Shown here piece after piece: positions 46,035 through 57,490 of a stretch of 64,000 nt of DNA. The number at the start of each line of letters is the position of its first letter. Position 1 is the first letter of the stretch. Position numbers and translations under genes: made by a program. Source of the DNA: Sphagnum compactum (lineage: Eukaryota; Bryophyta; Sphagnopsida; Sphagnales); NCBI GenBank assembly GCA_965153455.1, contig OZ234503.1, positions 11,041,118 through 11,105,117 on the forward strand. The letters run 5' to 3'. The notes beneath the pieces are model-generated. The model was not told where the DNA came from and did no database searches. It was given only the letters and a program-made list of their open reading frames with translations.

Positions 46035-47015
46035 ATGAAATAGAGAGGTTTACCGAAAATATAGATGTTGAAAGGTATAAGTTTAGCCAAAAATATAATT
46101 GTTGGGAGGTAAAAGTTTAGCCAACAAATAGAAATGTTTTGTTGAGAGGTTGAGGTTTAACCAAAAAAGATATAGGTTTTGCCAAGAGTTAAAAGTTTAA
46201 CCAAGAAGATATAGAAGTTTTGCCAAGAGACAAAAAATTACCCAAGAAAAAATATAAATGCTGCAAAGAGTTAGAAGTTTAACCAAAAATAGATATAGGT
46301 TTTTAAGTTTTGCCAAAAGTTTGAAGTTTAGCCAAAAATAGATATAGGTTTTGCCAAAAAAAAAGTTTAGCCAAGAAGAAATATAAGTTTTGCCAAGAGA
46401 AAAAAGTTCAACCAAGAAGGGATATAGGTTTTGCCAAGAGAAAAAAGTTTAACCAAAAAGAGATATAGGTTTTGCCAAGAGAAAAAAATTTAGCGAAGAA
46501 CATATGTAGGTTTTGCCAAGAGATAAAAGTTTAGCTAAGAAAAGATATAGTTTTTGCCAAAAGATAAAAGTTTAGCCAAAAAGGGATATAGGTTTTGCTA
46601 AGAGAAAAAAATTTAGCCAAAAAGATGTATAAATTTTGTCACAAGAGAAAAGTTTCGCTAAGAAGATATATAGGTTTTGCCAAAAGAGACAAAATTTAAC
46701 CAAGATATATATAGGTTTTGCCAAAAAAGAAAATTTTAGCCAAAAACATTTGTAGGTTTTGCCAATAGAGAAAAGTTTAGCCAAGAAAGGATACATGTTT
46801 TGCCAATAAAAAAAAGTTTAACCAAAAAGAAATATAGATTTTGCCAATAGAGAAAAGTTTAGCCAAGAAAATATATAGGTTTTGCCAAGAGATAAATGTT
46901 TAGCCAAGAAGAAATATAGTTTTTGTCAAGAAAAAAAGTTTAGCCAAAAAAAGATATAACGCCAAGAATAAATATACGTTTAGCCAAGAAGCGATATAAG
47001 TTTTGCCAAGAAAAG
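46035..47015 (+). repeat. Minisatellite, second array
   Basis: Same 40-45 bp unit (TTTAGCCAAGAA, ATATAGGTTTTGCCAAGA) and orientation as at 28010-29035, with different indels and fewer units. Confidence 0.9.
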
Positions 47016-47742
47016 ATCCAAAGGGTAGGTAAGGGATTGGTTGTTAGTTGGTTGGGTTCAAGGTTTAGGCTAAGAGGTAGGTCAGTAGAGTAGGTAGGTT
47101 AGTAGGGTAACTAGGTGGGAGGGTAGTATGGAGGGTCAGGGTTGAGAAAAAATTGGCCCAAAAAACAAGGTCAAAGGTCACAGGCAAAAAAATTGACTGC
47201 GGTAAAATGTTGGTTAATGTAGGGTGGACAGGCAGGTGAAAAACACAGCACATCCTGCGGACAGAACGGCCAACTGGTGCAGTCACGGAGGCTGGTTCAC
47301 TCTGGCCCCTTGGCAGCTTCAACATTAAACTATATTATTTGTAGAAATGGTGAAAATTTTCAGATTTTACTTTTCTCAAAGAGCAAAGTTTTGTGAAAGA
47401 AAATACAGCATCTATAAGAATATGCAGCAACATTATATTTTTCAACATGTAATCTTGATATCTAGATAATTATGGCCCTAGTACCACGGTATTGTAAAAT
47501 GACCTCGTGGACATTAAGGGGTTGCAACTAACCCTGTACTAAAATTGCACAAATATTATCGGCATTGGGCAAGGATTTTGCCGACGATCAAATAAACACT
47601 CAACTTTTCTGTAATCCTTTTCAAGATACGAGAGCTTGTTATGCCATACAACTCCATCACAAGATTAAACGACGTACAACTAGTTGGAAAGAAACACATA
47701 GCTCCCCAACTTCAGAATTCCAGATTCGAATTATTTGGATCC

Positions 47743-47945
47743 CCAGCAGGGGAGGGGTGTGCCAGCCTAAGAAGTAGTGCGAGACCAAGACGACGCATGC
47801 AGGGCCAGGCAGCAAGCTACCGGATGGCCCCGCCCCCGAGATAAATTAGATTAATATCATGAGGCTCGATGTGCCTCGTATCAGATATTAAACTGATAAG
47901 AACAGATACTACACTTGATCTTAGCCAAAAGGCCGAGAAAGGTAT
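47743..47945 (-). ncRNA. U2: U2 snRNA gene, copy 2
   Basis: I see no base differences from copy 1 across the gene, including its A-A mismatch in stem IIb and its interrupted Sm-like U-run. The 5' end ATACCTTTCTCGG lies at 47945. Promoter elements are also identical. Confidence 0.88.
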
Positions 47946-47970
47946 GAATTGGCACCGTATGCCCGGGGCA

Positions 47971-48015
47971 TTATATACTCCGCCCATGCCACTCTTTCGG
48001 CAACCAATATGGGAT
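47971..48015 (-). promoter_or_regulatory. U2 copy 2 promoter: USE and TATA box
   Basis: The same USE-like ATCCCATATTG and TATATAA as copy 1, at the same distance from the U2 start. Confidence 0.75.
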
Positions 48016-48230
48016 TAACACACATTTGCTTGCTCGCTCCTCTTTGCTCTTCGTTTGCGTCGTGCTTTCCACTTCGTACCTCGATCTTCCAGAATTTTCC
48101 TGCGTATGATCGCTGTGCGCACGCCAGTAGGCCCCGCAGCGGATTGATTATGGCAGTGTAAAGGGTCGTGCTCCGAATGGACGGACACACTACGAGCCAT
48201 CCTGAAGGCTTTTCTTGAGAGCCTGGCACG

Positions 48231-48875
48231 ATGCAATGGCCTTGTGTAAAAGTTGGATGTGGTTGCGAGGAGCTGGGAGGAGTTCGGTTCCCAAAGTCCT
48301 TCAGGGTTTGGGAGATTCAACCTTATCGGCAAAAGATCTGCAAGAGATCTCACCCACAAGGTGCTTGTTCTTTCCTAAGTGGGTGGGATTCAGGGACATC
48401 CAAAACCTTCTTGAGTTGAATCTCTTTCTGACTGACAGTCAGGTGTTTGTCGAGATGCCTTTCCACCCGGTAGACCAGGTCACGTATGCCATGCACACTG
48501 GTCCTGATCGAGGTTACACTTACTGACCTCAGTCCACCGGTTTATCATTGCTGACTCTCTTGCAGGGCTTTCCCCTAGCAATGGTGCTCCTCATGTTTCC
48601 CAACTATATATGTCACGAAATAGACTCTGCAGTCAAGGCGATCCCAGGAAATATTGAGCTTGCTGCAGCGCAACTTGATTGATAGGCTCCTCCGTTGTTG
48701 CTCCTCCTTGTAGTTCAGCCCATTGGGTTGGAGCTGCTCAAGAAAACCTGGGCGTTGCCTGTTCGAGGTGATGATATTTCGCAACAACAAGCCACATCTG
48801 CTTATGACGAAGTCGCACAATTTGATTTCACTATATCCTGCATTTGTTGCAGATTGCATCCCGATTTGAGAAATC
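48231..48875 (+). pseudogene. Second copy of the exon-like fragments beside U2
   Basis: Corresponds to 30250-30892. A one-base deletion near 48317 and an inserted T near 48822 disrupt two of the three open stretches, so this copy at least is non-coding. Function unknown. Confidence 0.35.
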
Positions 48876-49199
48876 TTGGCCCTAGCCCAGCAATTATTAT
48901 TGAATAGGTCCATTTACCATTGTGTTTGTAGGTTGGGACCGGCAAACATTGGATCTTGAGCTCTAGATAACGAGTTTGTATGATAATATGGCTGTATAGC
49001 GTAAGATTGATTGCAGAGGTAAGTACTCCCCGATAACACATTGAAGGTGACACTACAGACTGCGTAGGTATTATGTAACGGGTACTACTGCGGTTGCTGG
49101 CGCTAAGGTTTCTCAGCCTCCTATCCTGGAGTGAATTCTCCGCCGAGGCCGGATTTTAGATCGAGTAGGGAAGTGAATGTTTTGGGTTTTGAGAAGGGG
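48876..49199. repeat. Short dispersed block, also at 53925-54010
   Basis: CCATTTACCATTGTGTTTGTA and ACCGGCAAACATTGGATCT, then GAGTTTGTATGATAA, recur around 53930-54005. No gene was recognised. Confidence 0.55.
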
Positions 49200-50765
49200 A
49201 ATCTAAAGGCCATATGTAGCCTGCCCACACAAAAAGAAGCCTTGAACTCTGCTAGCCTGGTAAGACACTGGCTCCCACATTCATGTCATTCTCCGCTGGC
49301 AGCGAAATGCAATGCACCAACGAGATTACTATTTCTCTCATCTTAATTCCTCACACGAATTACTTGTTCAACCAGAAACTGACAGCCTCCGCAAAGTTCT
49401 GTCGTATGTAAGACAAAACAAATGCCAGGTAAGGAGGGGTTCTCAAGGCTGTTGAACGTGGATTTACCCAGCCGAACTACAGCGGAAAACTGACACGTGT
49501 TCATTGACTTCTGAGTTCAGGAGCTTACGCCGCAGAGACTGCGCAGTTCAAGCACTGGTACTGTTTTGTAACAATGTTCATAGAAAAGCTGCAGTCTTGT
49601 TACAGTTTATTCTTGCACATTGAGTTCCTCCCTCCAACTCCAGAGAGCTTGATCACGATCTAAGGGCCAAATGAGCGGTGTAGTTTGTCAGGCTCGTTTC
49701 GCAAGGTAAGCTGATATTGTGAATATTAGGAGTCGTATAGTTGGATCAAATGGTCCTTTGCAGACGAGGCAGATGAGGAGCTAGTGCAGGTGTTCTGACC
49801 TGAGCAAGTCGCTCAAGTTCTCACCAACTTCTGACATTTTTCTTTTGCAGGATGCATACGGAAGGATTGCTAAAAGCTGTAATAGATGGTGGCATTGCTT
49901 ATGGCCTGGAGTTTCTAGATACAAACAGTATTTGACTGAATTAGGTTACAAAGTAATGGTCAAGAACTTCGAATTCTGAATGAGCATCCTGAAACTACAA
50001 ACAGAGGCGTAAATTGAGGAGGCTCTGATCATAATTGTCTTTTGTACTGTCGGATTGTCTACTAGTAGGTTTGGAGACAAGCGCAAATAATATGTTGCAT
50101 TTAAGTAGCCGGGTTTGCCATGAGAGATATTGAGTTATGATTTTGTCGAATTTATATGGAATTTGCAATGACAAAGATTACTCAAAATTCAATATTTCCG
50201 GCACCTTCCGTCTAAAAATGATGTAATTATCTTTACCCATAGAGCAGTTTCCAACACCCCAATGGCCCTAAAAATTGGAGTTTTTGTTTTATTGAATTTG
50301 CATTGACACAATTGTTCGATATTCGATAACTCTTGCATTGTAGGTCTAAAGTCTAAAAATCGGAGAACGACCTTGGTGCACCCTCCTCATGGAGGGCTTT
50401 GCGATGGCACCAAGAAGAGCACAGTGGGAGGCACTGGTTTGAAATGATCTTAATGTGATAACCTTGCTTAGAAATAGATAGATGCTGGCAGGAGAGATCG
50501 TGGTGCAAACAAACAAGCCCCCCACCCGAGGTAGCGATCTGATGGAACCACCACCACCAATAGATAGATGCTCTTGTTATGGCTGATTCTTAAGCAACAA
50601 CAAAATCACAAACGGATCATGATAATGCCTGTGCACAACAAAATTGTTCCAAAACAAATCATTGTCGAAGGCTAGAAAGTGTGAAAACAAATCAGGGATT
50701 GAAAAGTTGCCAGCAGTGGCAATACATGAGCTTTGCATAAAATGAGTCCAAATTTGGCGAAAGAA
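49200..50765 (+). repeat. Dispersed duplicated block, copy D2
   Basis: Corresponds to D1 segments two (49230-49900 with 22690-23345) and three (50140-50765 with 23840-24480). At the position where D1 has the PEP carboxykinase exon, D2 continues instead with GGTGGCATTGCTTATGGCC. Confidence 0.7.
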
Positions 50766-51101
50766 CTACAGACATCTAAAATGAGTTTGTGGACATTAAG
50801 AGTTGCAACTACCCATACTGAAATCGCACAAATATTACCTGCCAATGGGCAAGGATTTTGCCGATGATCAAATAAATACCTACCTTTCCTATAACCCTTT
50901 TTCAAGATACACGACTTTGCTCCAACATAATCTCATCGTCAAATTCACACCCGGAAACAGTAATTGGAATGAAAATTTCCGATGCAACTGCATCCGTGCT
51001 TTCCAACTGACAAGACTTTGATACAGTCCAACCCCATCTAGACCAAAACCGCAAAATAGATTTAGTAAAATTTAAAAAATCCGTGTTTGAATTGTTTGGT
51101 T
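50766..51101. repeat. 3' flank of U2 copy 3, shared with copies 1 and 2
   Basis: GGGCAAGGATTTTGCCGA(T)GATCAAATAAA and neighbouring phrases match the sequence on the same side of U2 copies 1 (29585) and 2 (47566). Duplication therefore included more than the RNA gene. This copy is clearly more diverged than the other two are from each other. Confidence 0.65.
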
Positions 51102-51306
51102 CCCCCGCAGGGGAGGGGCGCGCCAGCCGAGGAAGCAGTGCAAGACCAAGGCGACGCGCGCGGGGCCAGATAGCAAGCTACCGGACGGCCCCGCCCCCGG
51201 GAAAAATTAGATTAATTTCATGAGGCTCGATGAGCCTCGTATCAGATATTAAACTGATAAGAACAGATACTACACTTGATCTTAGCCAAAAGGCCGAGAA
51301 AGGTAT
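51102..51306 (-). ncRNA. U2: U2 snRNA gene, copy 3 (best preserved)
   Basis: The minus strand starts ATACCTTTCTCGG at 51306. It contains GTGTAGTATCTG for branch-point pairing, a perfect stem IIb (GAGGCTC-ATC-GAGCCTC), an uninterrupted Sm-type U-run (CTAATTTTTCCC) and a GC-rich 3' stem-loop. Of the three copies it best fits a functional U2. The 3' end is estimated from the last stem. Confidence 0.92.
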
Positions 51307-51331
51307 GATCAACCAGTCAGCGGCCGGGGGC

Positions 51332-51376
51332 TTATATACTCCGCCACTGCTACTCTTTCCGCAACAAATATGGGAT
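51332..51376 (-). promoter_or_regulatory. U2 copy 3 promoter: USE and TATA box
   Basis: ATCCCATATTT (51376-51366) and TATATAA (51338-51332) sit at the same distances as in copies 1 and 2 although surrounding bases differ, which suggests selection on both elements. Confidence 0.75.
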
Positions 51377-51424
51377 TAAAACACATGTGCTTGCTTCCCC
51401 CTCTTTGCTCGTGGTTTACGATTC

Positions 51425-53140
51425 ATCACGGTTCTGTTACTGTCCCCGTCTGCAGTTCTCCAATATGCGATCTGCCCCCACCAGCAGGGAACTGGAAATG
51501 GTCCCCTTAACATTGCCTAGATCCAATAGAGTGCCTCACCGACTTTGGACTGAGTTTTTTGCAGGTTTTCATTGCAAATATATCTATGATTGCTTTTGTC
51601 ATACTCGAGCAAATGGTTGCTTTTGCAATGATAATGCACAAGCACCCCGGTCGGGGTGGTAAGCTGCTGTCTTCAATCCGTTCTGTTTACACTTGGGCAA
51701 CCCTCTTTCCCGATCACCTGACTAGCCACAAGTACTTCTGGTTGAACCGAGAGAAAGTGAGATCTTTGTTATAGAACCAGCTGTGAGATTTTCTAAGCTG
51801 GAATTGAGACTGATGGATTATGGTGGTGGGACCAGCTTTCTTCACTAAACTGTTCTCGAAAGGTTGGGTCGTATATCTTTTTGAACGGAACAGAATCTAA
51901 CGTCATCTTGTTGTTCTATATAAGTATGTTCAACCTAGCCTCCGGCATCTCTTTCGTCACACCTCAATCACAATATCTGGTTGTGTTCCAAGACTAACAT
52001 CGCTAAACTCTTCATTAGCCTGCATTGTACTGTTTTGCCTGGAAATGACAGTGCCCCTGGATGATCTTCACTGACTGAATCCTGAGAAGAAAGGCTTAGT
52101 ACATCAACAGATTGTTGTAGATGCTTTTTGGAACAGCAACAAGTATGTCTTTGTGCTTCTGCATTTTGTTCTTTGCTTGCTTTTCCTCTGAAAGGTGCAA
52201 TGTAATTCTTTGAGTAAAAGATGTCTGGCGCTTGTTAAACCATTCTGGGTGGTGCTGTAGGCAGTCATTCACCATGCATTTGATGTGCTTGATGACATCA
52301 GGGGCAGTTGTTTGTGATGTATGCTACCTGGAGCCTTAGACTCTGCAAGCCTGGTAAGACACCAATTCCCACATTCATGTCATTCTCCGCTGGCAGCAAA
52401 GCCCCGCAGCAAAACCCAAGCATCTGCCTTATCTGCTTTCATGCCATTGCAATGCACCAACAAGACCACTATTTCTCTCATCTTAATTCCTGACAATAAT
52501 TACTTGTTCAACCAGCAAATGACAGCCTCTGCAAAATTCTGTTGTCCGTAAGACAAAACAACAGCCAGGTAATGAGGAGTTCATACCTTGTCAATGGCGT
52601 GTTCACAGAAGTGAGAGTTCTGAAGACTGTCGAACGTGGATTTACCCAGCCTACTACAGCAGAAAACTGACACGTGTCGATTGACTTCTGAGTTCAGGAG
52701 TTCACACTGTAGAAACTGCGCAGTTCCAGCACTGGTACTGTTTTGTAACAATGTGCATAGAAAAGCTGCAGTCTTTTTACAGTTTATTCTTGCACATTGA
52801 GTTCCTCCATCCAACTCCAGAGAGCTTGATCATGATCTAAGGGCCAGATGAGCAGTGTAGTAGGTCGGGCTCATATCTCAAGGTAGAGCTGATATTGTGA
52901 ATGTTAGGAGTAGTATAGTTGGATCAAATGGTCCTTTGCAGACAAGGCAGATGAGGAGCTGGTGCAGATGTTCTGACCTGAGCGGCTTCATCAAGTTCTC
53001 CGCAACTTCTGACATTTTTCTTTTGCAGGATGCATATGGAAGGATTTCTAAAAGCTGTAATAGGTGGTGGCACTGCTTATGGCCAGGAGTTTCCAGATAC
53101 AAAGCTTGTTTGCCTTCAAATAGTATTTGACTGAATTATG
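51425..53140 (+). repeat. Dispersed duplicated block, copy D3
   Basis: Corresponds to D1 segments one and two (about 21440-23345), with internal deletions and insertions. Ends with the same GGATTTCTAAAAGCTGTAAT phrase as D1/D2. ORFs are not conserved between copies. Confidence 0.7.
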
Positions 53141-55490
53141 TTATAAACTAATGGTCAAGAATTTTGAATTCTGAATGATGACCATCCTGAAACTACAAAG
53201 AAAAGTGTAAATTGTATAGAGTATGAGGAGGCTTGAAATACAATTGTCTTGATTGTATTGTTTATGTATTGTTGTCTACTACCACTGGAAACAAGGGCAA
53301 ATATGTCCCATTTAAGTAGCAATGTTTGCCATTGAGATGTCATTTGATTTGATGGTTGGTTGACATATCTCTCACCATCCAGTGTCAACTCCGATTGAGG
53401 TCTGTCATTCGATGTTGGATAAGAGAGTGTTTTACTAGGGTTTTAGTGATCAGTACCTAAATGCCATAATAGACAAAATTTGGAAGTCGAATGAGCTTTT
53501 GTGTGTAGACATCCATGCCAACTGAGCAGCTTGGACCAATTTGTGTTCTGTGGTGACAGAATGTTGCCAGATTTCTCCCATGAAATGTGCCTGGCGACCA
53601 TTGTGCTTCAAATTTGGCAGTGTTTTTGAGGCAAGACTGCCTGAACTCTGAACATTGAATTTTGATGGTTGCAGGATTCGCGGAGGAGTTAGCAGCAGTC
53701 CCTGTTTTGATGGTGGTGGAAACGGTGTGTTGGCAACACATGCATCGAATTTGGACAAGGAATCTCGGAGCTGGCCAACATCATACAAGGTGCTCAAGTT
53801 GTCGTGTTGGAAGAAATGGGTCGACCGCTCCACAGAAATTTCAATGCTCGTGTTAAGCGCGATGTTTTGAAGCTTGCTGTGGTGAAAGAACCCTAAACCC
53901 TTCCCCATCAATTCTTGAATGGGTCAATTTACCATTGTGTTTGTAAGCACGGACCGGCAAATATTGGATCTGGACCCCTGGAAAATGAGTTTGTATGATA
54001 AAATGGCTGCCTAGCATGAGATGACTCCTCCACAATAACACGTAGGTAGTTGTCTGTTGCTGGTCGGCCTCACTGGTCTGCTGTACCGCCGAGAAAGAAG
54101 ATTTTGTAGGCTTTGCAAGGGAGCTTTCGGAGCCCAGCAGCACTTGGACAACTGTGCATCTATAATGCAAATGGCCCACGAGATCCAATCGTGTGTACTG
54201 TGCATAGAAGTGCGGGGGATTTTTTTCAAAAGATAGCCGCAGCTTAGAACCGACCACAAAGCAAGAGCGACCAGATTTGAGGCTGGTATCATGTTTCAAA
54301 CCTTGCTGCAGATGATGGGGTGCACAGGTCTCACTAGATAGGCTTGGTTTCCAGCTTGACGATTCAGTAAAGGCTTTTCAAGAAGTAGAGGAGAGGCCCC
54401 GAGTGAAGGCGCAAGCCTGTATGTTTAACATCCTCTATTGATTTCTCTTGCAGGCATGGTGCAGTAGGACAGAAATGCGAATGGTTTGGTCCAGCAAACA
54501 TTTGGTTTATTTATGGTGCTGGTTGAGAATCTACAAGTATTTAGAGCTAACGGCTTGCTCCATGATTTCTCAAGCTCTGGATTGTTTGGCTTCATCTCGT
54601 TTTTCTTTCGGTCCTTTCATTCTCTGGTTTGCTCGGTGGACGATGATTGAAGAGGTAAACCTTATGCATGTGCTTCTCTGCACTAAAGAAGCAAAATAAT
54701 AATTTGATAACATTTTTGTAGACCCAAAAGGAAAGGGACAAAACTAATTTTGCCAAGGATCATTGGTTTGAAACTGTTGAAGGACTTCCCAAGGCTCTCG
54801 TGATTCCTGTTAATTCTCCTGGAGGATGCGTATGAATGAGAAAGGGAGAGTGAGTCTTCAGACATTTCCGAAGTCATCTTGTAGCATTAAGCCTATACCC
54901 AAATTGGACTCAAGTCAGCAGAGTTTGATGATTGAAAATGGTCAGTGGGAGTAGAATGGGAGAGCGTAGATGCAGTTGGATTTTGGAAAGCATAGGAGGA
55001 GGCGACCAAACCAAGCGGGCGCTGGAGAAATGAGCTACAGTAGTAGATCAAAGGAGGGAGAAAACAAAGCAGTGAGCTCGGAGAAAGAAACGACCTCCAA
55101 AGCAGCAAGCATTGCGGAAGTGGGAGGGTTCGACAAGGTAATCAATCGGAGCTCGCGAGTGGGTAAAAACGTCGGAAGACATGGTGTACTGCGACAGCCG
55201 CCGTAACTGTCATATAAGTGAGGGAAGAAATGATCATCGCGCAACAGAGGGCTCGCCAGTAAGAAACAGATAAGAGAAGCATCGATACTCAGGAGAAATC
55301 GTGGCAGGTACTCAGCCACCCCCAAATCCAAACTGTTAAGACCACTATTTTGTGGCGTCAATGTCAGGCTGACAGGGTGCTCGAAAGCGCCAACGGAGCC
55401 GCGTTGAAATCTTGTGCGGAACCGATCGATCCAGAAAAAAAGCTGACGAGAAGGATCTGGCGAAGAAGGGCAAGAAGAGAGAGGAGGTCG
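53141..55490. other. Region between U2 and U6 genes; only weak exon candidates
   Basis: At 54455-54652 a stretch follows TTGCAG and ends at GAGGTAAAC. It encodes a hydrophobic peptide with LVYLWCWLRIYKYLEL that could be an exon of a membrane protein, but I could not name it or find flanking exons. Other open stretches (53640-53870 plus strand, 53450-53911 minus strand) show no motif. No RNA gene was seen before the U6 promoter. Confidence 0.35.
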
Positions 55491-55498
55491 CAGCATAT

Positions 55499-55540
55499 AA
55501 CCCATACGCTTTGCAGACGTAGTAATCCGGTCTATATATA
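55499..55540 (+). promoter_or_regulatory. U6 promoter: USE and TATA box
   Basis: AACCCATACGC (55499-55509) resembles the plant snRNA element RTCCCACATCG. TATATATA (55533-55540) starts 30 bases before the U6 +1. The 23-base gap between them fits the shorter spacing that marks Pol III snRNA promoters in plants. Confidence 0.7.
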
Positions 55541-55562
55541 CCGAAAGCGAACAATAATTTTC

Positions 55563-55582
55563 GTCTCTTCGGAGACATCTGA

Positions 55583-55614
<32 letters not shown>

Positions 55615-55665
55615 GGCCCCTGCGCAAGGATGACACGCACAAATCGAGAAATGGTCCAAATTTTT
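55563..55665 (+). ncRNA. U6: U6 spliceosomal snRNA
   Basis: Full-length U6: 5' stem-loop GTCTC-TTCG-GAGAC, then ATAAAATTGGAACGATACAG, the invariant ACAGAGA box (55598-55604), the AGC triad region GATTAGCATGGCCCC, and the 3' part ending ATGGTCCAAA followed by seven T (55661-55667) as the Pol III terminator. U6 forms the catalytic core of the spliceosome with U2. Substitutions from the usual plant sequence include a base-pair-preserving change in the 5' stem. Likely functional. Confidence 0.94.
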
Positions 55666-55667
55666 TT
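55661..55667 (+). terminator. Pol III T-run terminator of U6
   Basis: Seven consecutive T directly after the U6 3' end. Confidence 0.85.
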
Positions 55668-55839
55668 CCCTTCCGTCCGTTACGATAAACGAATTTCATC
55701 CCTTCTCGGCATCATAAATGAATTTGAATCCATATTTTTGGACAAACAATTCACATGTCTATCAAGTAATTATGCAAAAATATTGGCCTACTTATTGGGT
55801 GCCAATATGTGCCAAACTGGGGGTACTTATTCATGCTTT

Positions 55840-56590
55840 TATTAATTAGTGACGGGTGCACCCAAAGTTCTTTTTTCTTTTTTCCAGAAGGACCCATTTT
55901 GATTGGCCCATCACCAATATTCTTGGAACATGGGGTCACTCCCCAACATAGAAGCCTAAGTATGCTTCCCTCACCAAAATAGAAGCAACCCTTTGGCCCC
56001 CCATTACAGCTTGTATAAATGGAATGGGAACCATGGCCGAGCAATATGGGATTAAAAATCGAGGTGCTATTGGGAACATCTTAGGGAACACATTGAGAAC
56101 TTGGGGAACCTCATGGGAACAAACATAAAAACAAAAAATGCCCCCCTTGGCCCCCCCAAACCCAAAAGAAAAATCCCTTTGAGCCTTCTCATTGGTTGCA
56201 TGAAATTTTTATTTCCAAAACAATTTGTCACCATTTTCAACCTAGAATAGTACTCCCATTATAAACTAAGGCTATTTTGTTGTTAGTTGTATTAATTAGT
56301 TGGCGGTACAATCAACTTTCATTTTCATTTTCATTTTTTGCAATGAGTCAATTTGGTTGGCCCATCACAATTTTTTTTGACACACTGGGCACCCCCCCCC
56401 CCCCCCCCAAATAGAAGTTTAGAAGGTCTTCCCTTTGGCCCACCTTTATAGGTTCTACAAGTTCAACTTTGGGCAATATTTGGGGATAAAGTGCGGTGCG
56501 ATTGGGAAAATCTTGGGGAAGATATTGGGATTGTAATTGGGAACCTTTGGGGAACACATAGGAAACTAATGGGAACTTGTGGGAACATCA
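55840..56590 (+). repeat. Two tandem copies of an about 450-bp unit
   Basis: TATTAATTAGT, TTTCATTTT/TTTTTCTTTTTT, GATTGGCCCATCAC, an ACACTGGGCA/ATGGGGTCAC phrase, ATAGAAG, then ATTGGGAACATCTT and GGAACACAT occur in the same order at 55842-56130 and 56288-56560. A run of sixteen or more C lies at about 56393-56408 in the second copy. Confidence 0.65.
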
Positions 56591-56629
56591 AAACTTTAAA
56601 ATATAGAGCATCAGCAAAGAGGTAACGTT

Positions 56630-57490
56630 TGATCCAGTGTGTTGATGTTACCTCTCAAATTACATGATATTGGATATCGATGTGCTTGGTTATTCTATGA
56701 AATTTAGGGTTGTGAACCAACTTGATCCAACCTTGGTTATCAATCCACAAAGGAGTTGCTCCAATGTGTACAAAACCCAAAGTTTCCATGAGCCTTCAAA
56801 CCCAAACGATCTCTTTTGTGCTCAAACTTGTTGCCACATATTTTGTTTGAGTTGTGGATGTTGCCACGCAAGCTTGCTTTTTGCTACTCCACACGATTGG
56901 TCGTCCATTCAATAAAATTACGAAACATGTTCATGATTAATTACGTCATTCAAATCTCTTGCATAACTAGCATCATGCAATTATGTCGTCATCGATTTTT
57001 TCTTCTCTCCATTGAATATATAATAGATGGCCAAGTATGGTGCTCCTTTTAGGTATCTCAAAAATTTGCTTCACCACTTGCAATGCAAAACCCTTGGACA
57101 ACTTCAAAACTAGGCAACAATGATCACAACATATGATATGCCAGGTCTTGTTGTTATGGCAACAAACATAAGGTTTCCCGCTACTGCGTTGAACCAGAAT
57201 GCACCACCTTTTGCATGTGTTCATATCACCTTCCAAGTTACGATGCACATTTGGATCGACTAGTATGACAATTGGACTTGCATCTTGAAACCTATACTTA
57301 GTCAACATCATGTTCACGTACTAAGCTTGGTCAATATAAAATAGACCTTGCTCCCTTTGTTGAACAATGTGTAACATAACATAAGCTTTTGCGCTCTCAA
57401 TATGTGATTTCGAAAGCTTTGTTCATGTGTTCAACAATCTTTTCAATCTTGGTTTTGTCTTCGGCATAGATTAACCCATCATCCTAAAAG
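56630..57490 (-). pseudogene. Ty1/copia pol remnant (RT end and RNase H)
   Basis: On the minus strand, read 57490 to 56630, copia-type pieces appear in order: DDGLIYAEDK, GLFYIDQAxYVNMMLTKYRF-like, DPNVHxNLEGD, an RYLKGT-like segment, RPIVWSSKKQACVATST, ALSTKEIVW-like, IGATPLWIDNQ and ITKHIDIQYH. These are the RT C-terminus and RNase H of a Ty1/copia element. Many stops and frameshifts are present, and no LTRs, gag or integrase were recognised. Confidence 0.8.

Larger units (their letters stand above)
45934..48875 (+). repeat. Direct segmental repeat, copy 2
   Basis: Same order as 27912-30892: minisatellite (about 46035-47015), U2 gene, exon-like fragments. From about 47011 to 48470 it is nearly base-identical to copy 1, including all non-coding sequence, while the minisatellite part differs in unit number and sequence. 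Confidence 0.92.

Noticed and set aside
54448-54699. ELO-type fatty acid elongase fragment
   Set aside because: Only a general aromatic/hydrophobic pattern; the HxxHH box and other ELO motifs are absent.
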